A stretch of 64,000 nucleotides of DNA from Bostrychus sinensis. Lineage: Eukaryota; Chordata; Actinopteri; Gobiiformes; Eleotridae. The position numbers were made by a program, and so were the translations under genes. This document shows, in pieces, positions 23,274-34,862 of the stretch (the first letter of the stretch is position 1; every line of letters begins with the position of its first letter). Location: contig CM036255.1 of the NCBI GenBank assembly GCA_020698575.1, forward strand, positions 35,401,271 through 35,465,270. Direction: 5' to 3'. The notes under the pieces were generated by a model that worked only from the letters and a program-made list of their open reading frames with translations, did no database searches and was not told the origin of the DNA.

Positions 23274-23337
23274 ATCAGTTTAGAATTTTGTATTTTTATT
23301 GCAGGAATTTAGCAAAAGCAAAGCACAGTTCAAAAGC

Positions 23338-23640
23338 CTGTTGTTGTTGTGATGTTACTGTTGTGTTGTTGTTGTTGTGATGTTACTGTTGTGTTGTTGT
23401 TGTTGTTGTTATTGTTGTGTTGTTGTTGTGATGTTACTGTTGTGTTGTTGTTGTGTTGTTGTTGTTGTGTTGTTGTTGTGTTGTTGTGATGTGGGGCCCT
23501 TCAGGAGCCTGACCCTGACTGAGTTGTGTTGTTGTTGTTGTTGTGATGTTACTGTTGTGTTGTTGTTGTGTTGTTGTTGTTGTGATGTGGGGCCCTTCAG
23601 GAGCCTGACCCTGACTGAGTTGTGTTGTTGTTGTGTTGTT
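23338..23640 (+). repeat. TTG/TGTTG-rich repeat with a 96-bp duplication before cdc42se1 exon 2
   Basis: GTT-rich tract containing two copies, 96 bp apart, of the segment GATGTGGGGCCCTTCAGGAG and what follows (23488 and 23584). The second copy runs into the acceptor of cdc42se1 exon 2. Confidence 0.85.
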
Positions 23641-23644
23641 GCAG

Positions 23645-23749
23645 AAGAAGAAGCGGCGCAGGATCGACCGGAGCATGATCGGGGAACCCACAAACTTCAT
23701 CCACCTCACACACATCGGCTCCGGAGACAACGCCGACAACATCCAGCCG
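23645..23749 (+). CDS. cdc42se1: cdc42se1 coding exon 2 (basic stretch and CRIB motif)
   Basis: Acceptor GTTGTTGCAG, donor GTAAAC, 35 codons, phase 0 at both ends. It encodes KKKRRRIDRSMIGEPTNF and then IHLTHIGSGDNADNIQP. The polybasic run and I(D)RSMIGEPTNFIHLTHIG form the CRIB motif, with the conserved I, P and paired H residues in place. This is the functional core of the protein. Confidence 0.95.
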
Positions 23750-23751
23750 GT

Positions 23752-24529
23752 AAACACACAACAGACACACAACAGACACACAACAGACACACAACAGACA
23801 CACAACAGACACACAACAGACACAGACACACAACAGACACAGACACACAACAGACACACACACAGACACACAACAGACACAGACACACAACAGACACAGA
23901 CACACAACAGACACACAACAGACACACAACAGACACACAACAGACACAGACACACACAGACACACACTCACAGACACACACTCACAGACACACACTCACA
24001 GACACACACTCACAGACACACACACACAGACACACACACTCACAGACACACACACACAGACACACACTCACAGACACACACACACAGACACACACACTCA
24101 CAGACACACACACACAGACACACACACAGACACACACTCACAGACACACACACAGACACACACACAGACACACACACTCACAGACACACACACACAGACA
24201 CACACAGACACACACACACAGACACACACACAGACACACACACACAGACACACACTCACAGACACACACACACACACTCACAGACACACACACACACAGA
24301 CACACTCACAGACACACACACACACACTCACAGACACACACTCACAGACACACACTCACAGACACACACACACAGACACACACTCACAGACACACACACT
24401 CACAGACACACACACACAGACACACACACACACAGACACACTCACAGACACACACACACAGACACACACAGACACACACTCACAGACACACACACACAGA
24501 CACACACTCACAGACACACACACTCACAG

Positions 24530-24563
<34 letters not shown>

Positions 24564-25188
24564 ACTCACAGACACACACACACAGACACACACAGACACA
24601 CACTCACAGACACACACACACACTCACAGACACACACACACACACTCACAGACACACACACAGACACACACACAGACACACACACACACTCACAGACACA
24701 CACACAGACACACTCACAGACACACACACACACACTCACAGACACACTCACACACAGTCACAGACACACACACACACACTCACAGACACACACACACACT
24801 CACAGACACACTCACAGACACACACACACACTCACAGACACACTCACACACACACACACAGTCACAGACACACACACACTCACAGACACACACAGACACA
24901 CACACACACACTCACAGACACACACACACACAGACACACAGACACACACACACAGACACACAGACACACACACAGACACACACAGACACACACTCACAGA
25001 CACACACACAGTCACAGACACACACACACACAGTCACAGACACACACACACACACTCACAGACACACACACTCACAGACACACACACTCACAGACACACA
25101 CACACACAGACACTCACAGACACACACACACACACACTCACAGACACACACACACACACACACACACTCACAGACACACACAAACACA
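23752..25188 (+). repeat. CA-rich micro/minisatellite (CAGACACACACA) in cdc42se1 intron 2
   Basis: Begins two bases after the donor of exon 2 as ACACAACAGAC units (23752-23945), then becomes mixed ACACAGAC, ACACTCACAGAC and ACACAGTCACAGAC units. About 1.4 kb of purine/pyrimidine-alternating DNA with Z-DNA potential. The long frames reading HTQTHT or CVCVSV are repeat artefacts. Confidence 0.96.
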
Positions 25189-25267
25189 CACTCCTCTGGC
25201 TCTGAGCTCCACAGGAAGTGACCCGGGCTCCACTTCCTGTCTCAGTTTAACCTTTGTTGTTCCTCAG

Positions 25268-25336
25268 ATGGGCTCAGTCCAGGACCAGATCTCAGCCTCA
25301 GGACTCGGAGTCAACGGCAGGAGCAGCCTCTTATAG
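25268..25336 (+). CDS. cdc42se1: cdc42se1 terminal coding exon
   Basis: Acceptor TTGTTGTTCCTCAG; encodes MGSVQDQISASGLGVNGRSSLL and stops at TAG 25334-25336. The motif (V/I)Q(D/E)Q(I/M) matches the C-terminal part of CDC42SE proteins. Directly after the stop comes CAG|GTACTA, a plausible donor, so the stop codon may lie in a penultimate exon with the 3'UTR in a later one. Confidence 0.88.
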   Translation: MGSVQDQISASGLGVNGRSSLL

Positions 25337-25340
25337 CAGG

Positions 25341-25672
25341 TACTACTCAGTACTACTCAGTACACACAGTACTACATAGTACTACTCAGTACTACTCAGT
25401 ACACACAGTACTACTCAGTACTACACAGTACTACTCAGTACTACACAGTACTACACAGTACTACTCAGTACTACACAGTACTACACAGTACTACTCAGTA
25501 CTACTCACAACTACTCAGTACTACACAGTACTACACAGTACTACTCAGTACACACAGGTACTACTCAGTACTACACAGTACTACTCAGTACTACACAGTA
25601 CTACTCAGTACTACTCAGTACTACACAGTACTACTCAGTACTACTCAGTACTACTCAGTACTCAGTACACAC
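25341..25672 (+). repeat. 10-bp GTACTACTCA / GTACTACACA minisatellite
   Basis: About 33 copies starting four bases after the cdc42se1 stop codon. Confidence 0.93.
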
Positions 25673-25771
25673 AGTATGTATGATTATAAACTCAAAATTG
25701 TTTTTATAAAGATGTTATTACAGTCTCCACTGTTTTCTGTCTCCTCCAGAGCTGCTCACATCTCTCAGGAA

Positions 25772-27706
25772 CTACACCCGGACTACACCCGGACTACACC
25801 CGGATTACACCAGGATTACACCCGGACTACACCAGGACTACACCCGGATTACACCCGGATTACACCCGGATTACACCAGGACTACACCCGGATTACACCC
25901 GGATTACACCCGGATTACACCAGGACTACACCAGGACTACACTCGGACTACACCAGGACTACACTCGGACTACACCCGGACTACACCCGGACTACACCCG
26001 GATTACACCCGGATTACACCCGGACTACACCAGGACTACACCCGGATTACACCCGGATTACACCCGGACTACACCAGGACTACACCCGGATTACACCCGG
26101 ATTACACCCGGATTACACCAGGACTACACCCGGATTACACCCGGATTACACCCGGATTACACCAGGACTACACCAGGACTACATCCGGACTACACCCGGA
26201 TTACACCCGGATTACACCCGGACTACACCAGGACTACACCCGGATTACACCCGGACTACACCAGGACTACACCCGGATTACACCCGGATTACACCCGGAT
26301 TACACCAGGACTACACCAGGACTACACCCGGACTACACCAGGACTACACCCGGACTACACCCGGACTACACCCGGACTACACCCGGATTACACCAGGATT
26401 ACACCAGGACTACACCCGGACTACACCCGGACTACACCCGGATTACACCCGGATTACACCCGGACTACACCAGGACTACACCCGGATTACACCCGGATTA
26501 CACCCGGACTACACCAGGACTACACCCGGATTACACCCGGATTACACCCGGACTACACCCGGATTACACCCGGATTACACTCGGACTACACCAGGACTAC
26601 ACTCGGACTACACCCGGACTACACCCGGACTACACCCGGATTACACCCGGATTACACCCGGACTACACCAGGACTACACCCGGATTACACCCGGATTACA
26701 CCCGGACTACACCAGGACTACACCCGGATTACACCCGGATTACACCCGGATTACACCAGGACTACACCCGGATTACACCCGGATTACACCCGGATTACAC
26801 CAGGACTACACCAGGACTACATCCGGACTACACCCGGATTACACCCGGATTACACCCGGACTACACCCGGATTACACCCGGACTACACCAGGACTACACC
26901 CGGATTACACCCGGATTACACCCGGATTACACCAGGACTACACCAGGACTACACCCGGACTACACCAGGACTACACCCGGACTACACCCGGACTACACCC
27001 GGACTACACCCGGATTACACCCGGATTACACCAGGACTACACCAGGACTACACCAGGACTACACCCGGACTACACCCGGACTACACCCGGATTACACCCG
27101 GACTACACCAGGACTACACCCGGATTACACCTGGACTACACCCGGATTACACCCGGACTACACCCGGACTACACCCGGACTACACCCGGACTACACCAGG
27201 ACTACACCCGGATTACACCCGGACTACACCAGGACTACACCCGGATTACACCAGGACTACACTTGGACTACACCCGGACTACACCCGGACTACACCCGGA
27301 CTACACCAGGACTACACCAGGACTACACCCGGACTACACCAGGACTACACCAGGACTACACTTGGACTACACCCGGACTACACCCGGACTACACCCGGAT
27401 TACACCCGGATTACACCAGGACTACACCAGGACTACACCCGGACTACACCCGGACTACACCCGGATTACACCCGGACTACACCAGGACTACACCCGGATT
27501 ACACCTGGACTACACCCGGATTACACCCGGACTACACCCGGACTACACCCGGACTACACCCGGACTACACCAGGACTACACCCGGATTACACCCGGACTA
27601 CACCAGGACTACACCCGGATTACACCAGGACTACACTTGGACTACACCCAGACTACACCAGGACTACACCAGGACTACACCCGGACTACACCCGGACTAC
27701 ACCAGG
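25772..27706 (+). repeat. 11-bp ACTACACC(C/A)GG minisatellite
   Basis: About 176 copies of GGACTACACC(C/A) or GGATTACACCC. One base separates GGACTACACCA from the GGACTAAACCA unit of the dominant family. The 33-bp (3 x 11) coding period keeps a frame open that reads RTTPGLHPDYT; it is not supported as a gene. Confidence 0.96.
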
Positions 27707-27743
27707 ACTACAGCTCCCAGCGAACTATACCTCCCAGAATGCA
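27707..27743 (+). promoter_or_regulatory. Pair of ZNF143/THAP11-type motifs
   Basis: ACTACAGCTCCCA (27707-27719) and ACTATACCTCCCA (27724-27736, continuing GAATGCA) both fit ACTAYRNNNCCCR exactly, in tandem, at the right edge of the ACTACACC array. The second keeps the extended CCCAGAATGCA core typical of ZNF143/THAP11 sites. Confidence 0.55.
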
Positions 27744-27893
27744 TTTCACTGCCCCAGGGACAGGCCAGACGTTTGTGTCCAAACGTTACAGAGACTAAAG
27801 ACTTTTATTCTGAAATGTCCCGACGTCCTTTTACGGGCGTTTACAGAATTTCAAAGTAAAACAACGTTAGTTCCTTATTTTTCTACAACAATC

Positions 27894-28713
27894 TAGGTCT
27901 AAACCAGGACTAAACCAGGACTAAACCAGGTCTAAACCAGGTCTAAACCAGGACTAAACCAGGACTAAACCAGGACTAAACCAGCACTAAACCAGGACTA
28001 AACCAGGTCTAAACCAGGACTAAACCAGGTCTAAACCAGGTCTAAACCAGGACTAAACCAGCACTAAACCAGGACTAAACCAGGACTAAACCAGATCTAA
28101 ATCAGGACTAAACCAGGTCTAAACCAGGACTAAACCAGGACTAAACCAGGTCTAAACCAGGACTAAACCAGGTCTAAACCAGGACTAAACCAGGACTAAA
28201 CCAGGACTAAACCAGGTCTAAACCAGGACTAAACCAGGACTAAACCAGGACTAAACCAGATCTAAATCAGGACTAAACCAGGTCTAAACCAGGACTAAAC
28301 CAGGACTAAACCAGATCTAAATCAGGACTAAACCAGGTCTAAACCAGGACTAAACCAGGACTAAACCAGGTCTAAACCAGGACTAAACCAGGTCTAAACC
28401 AGGACTAAACCAGGACTAAACCAGCAATAAACCGGGTCTAAACCAGGACTAAACCTGGTCTAAACCAGGACTAAACCAGGACTAAACCAGGACTAAACCA
28501 GGTCTAAACCAGGACTAAACCGGGTCTAAACCAGGACTAAACCAGGTCTAAACCGGGTCTAAACCAGGTCTAAACCAGGACTAAACCAGGTCTAAACCAG
28601 GACTAAACCAGGTCTAAACCAGGTCTAAACCAGGACTAAACCAGGTCTAAACCAGGTCTAAACCAGGACTAAACCAGGTCTAAACCAGGACTAAACCAGG
28701 ACTAAACCTGGAC
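27894..28713 (-). repeat. 11-bp minisatellite, reverse orientation
   Basis: About 74 copies of GGACTAAACCA/GGTCTAAACCA with repeated blocks marked by GCACTAAACC, GATCTAAATC and GGGTCTAAACC variants. Confidence 0.96.
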
Positions 28714-29223
28714 TGTCTGCTCTGCCACGCTCTTTGACCTGTGACCTGTTAATATTTTAAATCCTTTTGTAGTTTTTTGTTAAATGTTGGACTGAATGAT
28801 TCTTAAAGCGACAGGAACAGTTTTATTTCTGTAAAGTTAAGTTTTTATTCTGTTTTTGTTTTTTAGTCACTTTCTGCTGTTTTTGACTGAAATGAGCTGA
28901 AAAATCAAATGTGTTTAATATATTCCAATAAACCACAGCTGTCTCTCTCGCTCTGTGTCTCTGTGAGGAGGTTGTGGGTTAGATTCCTGAGCTGCCCTCC
29001 TGCCTCAGGCTCATAGCAGAAGCAGACCTGGTCCTCGAGAACTGAACCAGGTCTGAAAGTGGATCAGGGGAGAGACGCACTGAGGCGTGACTTCCTGTCT
29101 GTGACCTCACTTCCTGTCTCCTCACAGCTGTTTCCTGTTCCTTCTAAGGGCGCTCTGTGTTTGTGAAATTCTGCAGTGTTTCCATAGTTTACCTTTGGAC
29201 TGGAGTTAGAAGATAACTCTGTG
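28714..29223 (+). other. Unique DNA with candidate poly(A) signal
   Basis: AT-rich tail with AATAAA at 28927-28932, then about 290 bp containing repeated CTTCCTGT motifs. No coding exon recognised. Probably the 3' end of the cdc42se1 transcript and intergenic DNA. Confidence 0.45.
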
Positions 29224-32200
29224 AACACCTGAGTAACGACAGACCAAAACATCTGAACACCTGAGTGACGACAGACCAAAAACACCTGAACACCTGAGTA
29301 ACGACAGACCAAAACATCTGAACACCTGAGCAACAACAGACCAAAACATCTGAACACCTGAGCAACAACAGACCAAAAACATCTGAACACCTGAGTGACG
29401 ACAGACCAAAAACATCTGAACACCTGAGTAACAACAGACCAAAACATCTGAACACCTGAGCAACAACAGACCAAAACATCTGAACACCTGAGCAACAACA
29501 GACCAAAAACATCTGAACACCTGAGCAACAACAGACCAAAACATCTGAACACCTGAGTGACGACAGACCAAAAACACCTGAACACCTGAGTGACGACAGA
29601 CCAAAAACACCTGAACACCTGAGTAACGACAGACCAAAACATCTGAACACCTGAGCAACAACAGACCAAAACATCTGAACACCTGAGCAACAACAGACCA
29701 AAAACATCTGAACACCTGAGTGACGACAGACCAAAAACATCTGAACACCTGAGTAACAACAGACCAAAACATCTGAACACCTGAGCAACAACAGACCAAA
29801 ACATCTGAACACCTGAGCAACAACAGACCAAAAACATCTGAACACCTGAGTGACGACAGACCAAAAACACCTGAACACCTGAGCAATGACAGACCAAAAC
29901 ATCTGAACACCTGAGTAACAGCAGACCAAAAACACCTGAACACCTGAGTAACAACAGACCAAAAACACCTGAACACCTGAGTAATGACAGACCAAAAACA
30001 CCTGAACACCTGAGTGACGACAGACCAAAAACACCTGAACACCTGAGTAACGACAGACCAAAAACACCTGAACACCTGAGTAACGACAGACCAAAAACAC
30101 CTGAACACCTGAGTAATGACAGACCAAAAACACCTGAACACCTGAGTGACGACAGACCAAAAACACCTGAACACCTGAGTGACGACAGACCAAAAACACC
30201 TGAACACCTGAGCAATGACAGACCAAAACATCTGAACACCTGAGTAACAGCAGACCAAAAACACCTGAACACCTGAGTAACAACAGACCAAAAACACCTG
30301 AACACCTGAGGAACAGCAGACCAAAAACACCTGAACACCTGAGTAACGACAGACCAAAAACACCTGAACACCTGAGTAACAACAGACCAAGACACTCAGA
30401 CCAAAAACACCTGAGTAACGACAGACCAAAAACACCTGAACACCTGAGTAACAGCAGACCAAAAACACCTGAACACCTGAGTAACGACAGACCAAAAACA
30501 CCTGAACACCTGAGTAACGACAGACCAAAAACACCTGAACACCTGAGTAACGACAGACCAAAAACACCTGAACACCTGAGTAACGACAGACCAAAAACAC
30601 CTGAACACCTGAGTAACAGCAGACCAAAAACACCTGAACACCTGAGTAACGACAGACCAAAAACACCTGAACACCTGAGTAATGACAGACCAAAAACACC
30701 TGAACACCTGAGTGACGACAGACCAAAAACACCTGAACACCTGAGTGACGACAGACCAAAAACACCTGAACACCTGAGCAACGACAGACCAAAAACACCT
30801 GAACACCTGAGTAACGACAGACCAAAAACACCTGAACACCTGAGTGACGACAGACCAAAAACACCTGAACACCTGAGTGACGACAGACCAAAAACACCTG
30901 AACACCTGAGTAACAGCAGACCAAAAACACCTCAACACCTGAGTAACAGCAGACCAAAAACACCTGAACACCTGAGTAACAGCAGACCAAAAACACCTGA
31001 ACACCTGAGTAACGACAGACCAAAAACACCTGAACACCTGAGTAACAACAGACCAAGACACTCAGACCAAAAACACCTGAACACCTGAGTAACAGCAGAC
31101 CAAAAACACCTGAACACCTGAGTAACGACAGACCAAAAACACCTGAGTAACGACAGACCAAAAACACCTGAGTAACGACAGACCAAAAACACCTGAACAC
31201 CTGAGTAACAGCAGACCAAAAACACCTGAACACCTGAGTAACGACAGACCAAAAACACCTGAACACCTGAGTAACGACAGACCAAAAACACCTGAACACC
31301 TGAGTAACAACAGACCAAAAACACCTGAACACCTGAGTAACGACAGACCAAAAACACCTGAACACCTGAGTAACGACAGACCAAAAACACCTGAACACCT
31401 GAGTAACGACAGACCAAAAACACCTGAGTAACGACAGACCAAAAACACTTGAACACCTGAGTAACGACAGACCAAAAACACCTGAACACCTGAGTAACAA
31501 CAGACCAAAAACACCTGAACACCTGAGTAACAGACCAAAAACTCCTGAACACCTGAGTAACGACAGACCAAAAACTCCTGAACACCTGAGTAACGACAGA
31601 CCAAAAACACCTGAGTAACGACAGACCAAAAACACCTGAGTAACGACAGACCAAAAACACCTGAACACCTGAGTAACGACAGACCAAAAACACCTGAACA
31701 CCTGAGTAACGACAAACCAAAAACACCCGAGTAACGACAGACCAAAAACACCTGAACACCTGAGTAACGACAGACCAAAAACACCTGAACACCTGAGTAA
31801 CGACAGACCAAAAACACCTGAACACCTGAGTAACGACAGACCAAAAACACCTGAACACCTGAGTAACGACAGACCAAAAACTCCTGAACACCTGAGTAAC
31901 AACAGACCAAAAACACCTGAACACCTGAGCAACAACAGACCAAAAACACCTGAACACCTGAGCAACAACAGACCAAAAACATCTGAACACCTGAGTAACA
32001 ACAGACCAAAAACACCTGAACACCTGAGTAACAACAGACCAAAAACACCTGAACACCTGAGTAATGACAGACCAAAAACACCTGAACACCTGAGTAACAG
32101 ACCAAAAACTCCTGAACACCTGAGTAATGACAGACCAAAAACACCTGAACACCTGAGTAACGACAGACCAAAAACACCTGAACACCTGAGTAACAACAGA

Positions 32201-32378
32201 CCAAAAACACCTGAACACCTGAGTAACGACAGACCAAAAACACCTGAACACCTGAGTAACAGACCAAAAACTCCTGAACACCTGAGTAACAACAGACCAA
32301 AAACACCTGAACACCTGAGTAACGACAGACCAAAAACTCCTGAACACCTGAGTAACGACAGACCAAAAACTCCTGAAT
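29224..32378 (+). repeat. 33-bp minisatellite with paired CACCTG motifs
   Basis: About 96 copies of a 33-bp unit: GTAACGACAGACCAAAAACA then CCTGAACACCTGA. A 32-bp form (CAAAACATCTG) is frequent on the left, and truncated units lacking one ACACCTGA occur from 31140 on. On the minus strand the unit gives 11-residue open frames up to 1,028 codons; these are not genes. Confidence 0.96.
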
Positions 32379-32525
32379 AGGGGGCGCTGTGGGACGTGTT
32401 CAGTTTCTCCCTGAGCCCAGACGCAGTTCTTCAGTTAACCCTTTCATAAAACTCCAAGTGGCTCTGTGTAAAGAGAAGAATCCAGGACGACAGAGGATTT
32501 ATCTGAGTTTATATAAAACTCTGCT

Positions 32526-33902
32526 GTGAGTGAAGAGGAAGCAGAGAAATTCAGGAGGAAGCGGTGGAAAAGCAAGAACAGAGAAACTGAAAGAAGACGT
32601 TACACAACAGAGCAGCGTCGACACTCAGCACAGCTCTATCCACAGCAAAGCATTTACACCCTAACTGCTGCTGAACACCTGACCAGGCCTGGAACACTTT
32701 CACAGAGCCTCCAGGACCACTGGGACCAGAACCAGACCAAGAACTGACCGTCTGCAGGAGGAAGTCCTCCAAAGAAGATCCAGATGTAAACTTTGCTCTG
32801 ACAGAGCTGAGTATCTGGTTCAGACAGAAGCAGGAGCCCACAGCTCCGACTGAGGAGAGGACAAAGATCTCCCATCACAGCTCCACTCTCTCACACAGCA
32901 GAGACAGAGCTATGAAGAACTAGAGAAAACCTGTGAGCGACTGCAGCGCCACTCAGAGGAACAGGTGGAGCACTGCGAGCGTCAGATCAGAGCTCTGTTC
33001 TCTGGGCTGCACCAGTTCCTGAAGGAGGAGGAGGACAGGGCTTTAGCAGCTCTGAGAGAGGAGCAGCACAGACAGGCACACACCATGGGCCCAGAGCTGC
33101 AGAGCATCAGGGAGCAGCTGTCCTCTCTGAGCCAGAGCATCCAGGACCTGGAGCAGCAGCTGCACTCAGAGACACACTACAGCCACACCCACAGCTCACA
33201 GCCCCGCCCACAGCTCACAGCCCCGCCCACAGCTCACAGCCCCGCCCACAGCTCACAGCCCCGCCCACGGCCCAAAGCGGGACTGCTCATAAACCAGGCC
33301 AAAGTCCTGGGCAACCTGGGCTTCAGGTGTGGAGGAGGAGGAGCCTGGTGACCTACAGCCCTGTGGTTCTGGATCCTAACTCTGCAAACACAAGGCTTTT
33401 CCTTTCTGAAGATCTGACCAGAGTGGGACACAAACCTGAGAGTGAGGGCTGTGATAACCCAGAGAGGTTCACTAAATACACCGCTGTCCTCGGGTCTGAG
33501 GGCTTCAGCTCTGGGACTCACCAGTGGGACGTGGAGGTGGGAGACCATCCTGAGTGGAACATAGGTGTGACCAAAGAGTCAGTGGAGAGAGAAGGACAGA
33601 GATCTGTAACACCTGAATCTGGAATCTGGTGTTGATGGCACAGAGACAGAGAATACTGTAACGGCTGTGGTAAACCAGTCTCAGTGAGAAGTCTCCAGAG
33701 AAGATCCGAGTGCAGAGGAAAGGTGTCCTTCTACGACGCTGATCACATGACTCACCTGTGCACTCACAAACACTCCGTCAGTGAGAAACTGTTTTCTTAT
33801 TTCTCTGTTGGAAAACCAGGAGATGCTAAAACTAAAGAGCTTCAGATCTGTGAGGCTCAGAGAGAAGGTGACCGCTCCTCAGACGCTCCTCTCTACTTCT
33901 GA
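32526..33902 (+). pseudogene. TRIM-family (coiled coil plus PRY/SPRY) pseudogene
   Basis: Pieces of a fish TRIM protein lie in order on this strand but in several frames: SEEEAEKFRRKRW (post-B-box helix, 32530 on); ELSIWFRQKQ and HHSSTLSHTAETEL; a coiled coil open at 32965-33351 (ALFSGLHQFLKEEEDRALAA, then MGPELQSIREQLSSLSQSIQ); and a PRY/SPRY domain in the next frame at 33327-33635 with LDPNSANTRLFLSEDLTRV and SEGFSSGTHQWDVEVGDHPE. A TGA follows GIWC at 33633, and the domain ends in a further frame (VSFYDADHMTHL, 33684-33902). The RING and B-boxes are missing, and a CCCGCCCACAGCTCACAG minisatellite sits at 33190-33265. At least two frameshifts and stops make it non-functional. Confidence 0.85.
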
Positions 33903-33905
33903 AAG

Positions 33906-34390
33906 AGTCATGTCCCGGGAAAACAAGGACAGAAGGCAACTCCTGAGCACAACCATCATTTAAATCTACCAGTAATTAGAAATGTACTCACTTTAATTAC
34001 TGCATTATTAATTTCTACATTATATTATTTTTGTATCAAACCAGATTGAGACTTAGTCATTATCATTAATTACAGAGTCATTTACTAAAAACTAATCCAC
34101 CTGACCTTTTAGAAGATGTTTTTCAGAATTCTTTTATTAGAATCTACTTCTGGAGTGAGGAGGTTTATAAAAGAATAAAATGTGGTAAACCTTGAACTCC
34201 AGCAGATGGCACTGACGGACTCTGAGGCCGTTAGCCGCTAAAGCTAACTCAAGCTAAAAACAACAACAACAGAAATGCTAGCGTATCTAACGTACTTCTT
34301 TAGCTCGTTATACAGAAAATACTCACCGTGTTCGTATAAAAAGACAAACTAAAAGAGCAGGTGAGTTTTTGTTTGGGTTATTTTTTACTC
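33906..34390. other. Unique AT-rich DNA
   Basis: About 480 bp between the TRIM relic and the zinc-finger promoter. AT-rich at first, with no coding features. It becomes GC-richer towards the promoter. Confidence 0.5.
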
Positions 34391-34399
34391 TGAAGCTAA

Positions 34400-34454
34400 C
34401 CGGAAGTGTCACCGGAAGCGGAGACTGAGCAGGAGAGTTTTACAAAATGGCGGC
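34400..34454 (+). promoter_or_regulatory. Zinc-finger gene promoter: two ETS sites and a YY1 site
   Basis: CCGGAAGTG (34400-34408) and CCGGAAGCG (34412-34420) are ETS/GABP-type sites, and AAAATGGCGGC (34444-34454) is a YY1-type site. They lie 230-290 bp upstream of the ATG of the zinc-finger gene, as in TATA-less housekeeping promoters. Confidence 0.55.
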
Positions 34455-34687
34455 GTAAACAAAGGTTTGCTGGATCAGCTTCGTTTAATAAATCATTTCA
34501 AACCAACGCTGTTTCAGGATTTAACCAGGAATAAATCTGGGAATTATTTATAAAAAGTTAATATACGAATAACCCGGGAATAAACTCTTTATTTGGACCA
34601 AAAACGGTCTAAACCTGGCACAAAACGAGAACTAGACCAGGATTTATCCAGACTAACGTTACATTCTGTCCACAAAATCAGAGTAAA

Positions 34688-34862
34688 ATGTGCCGAGTCC
34701 CGGTGAAGCTGAGAGAGTTGGTGAAGCAGCGCCTGGCTGCGGCTGCGGAGGAGATCTTTGAGCTTTTGGAGAGAACCATAGCAGAATACGAAGAGGAGAC
34801 CGAGAGACAGCGGAGACTCCTGGACCAGCTGCTGCAGCCCAGAGTCCTGGTCACCACCGCGG
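34688..34862 (+). CDS. Fish C2H2 zinc-finger gene, exon 1
   Basis: A 299-residue nuclear protein, probably a sequence-specific transcription factor, is assembled from three exons (34688-34862, 35852-36016, 36276-36835) with consistent phase-1 junctions. Exon 1 encodes MCRVPVKLRELVKQRLAAAA, then EEIFELLERTIAEYEEE and ERQRRLLDQLLQP. This is the amphipathic helical leader that opens a large, lineage-expanded family of teleost C2H2 genes. Donor GTTGGT follows GCG G. The start is the first ATG, and the leader fits the family from that residue. Confidence 0.82.

Larger units (their letters stand above)
25750..28950 (+). other. cdc42se1: Possible cdc42se1 3'UTR exon
   Basis: A good acceptor (TTTTCTGTCTCCTCCAG) ends at 25749, and the next canonical poly(A) signal is AATAAA at 28927-28932, in AT-rich non-array DNA. 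Spliced from the donor at 25340 this would give a long 3'UTR made largely of two 11-bp arrays. This is inferred from splice signals only. Confidence 0.3.

Noticed and set aside
25676..27859. 727-codon plus-strand frame (RTTPGLHPDYT).
   Set aside because: A 3 x 11-bp frame through an array, with no family match.
29206..32366. Minus-strand frames up to 1,028 codons reading LRCSGVFGLSL.
   Set aside because: They are the 33-bp array; frames switch wherever 32-bp units occur, and no conserved motif appears.
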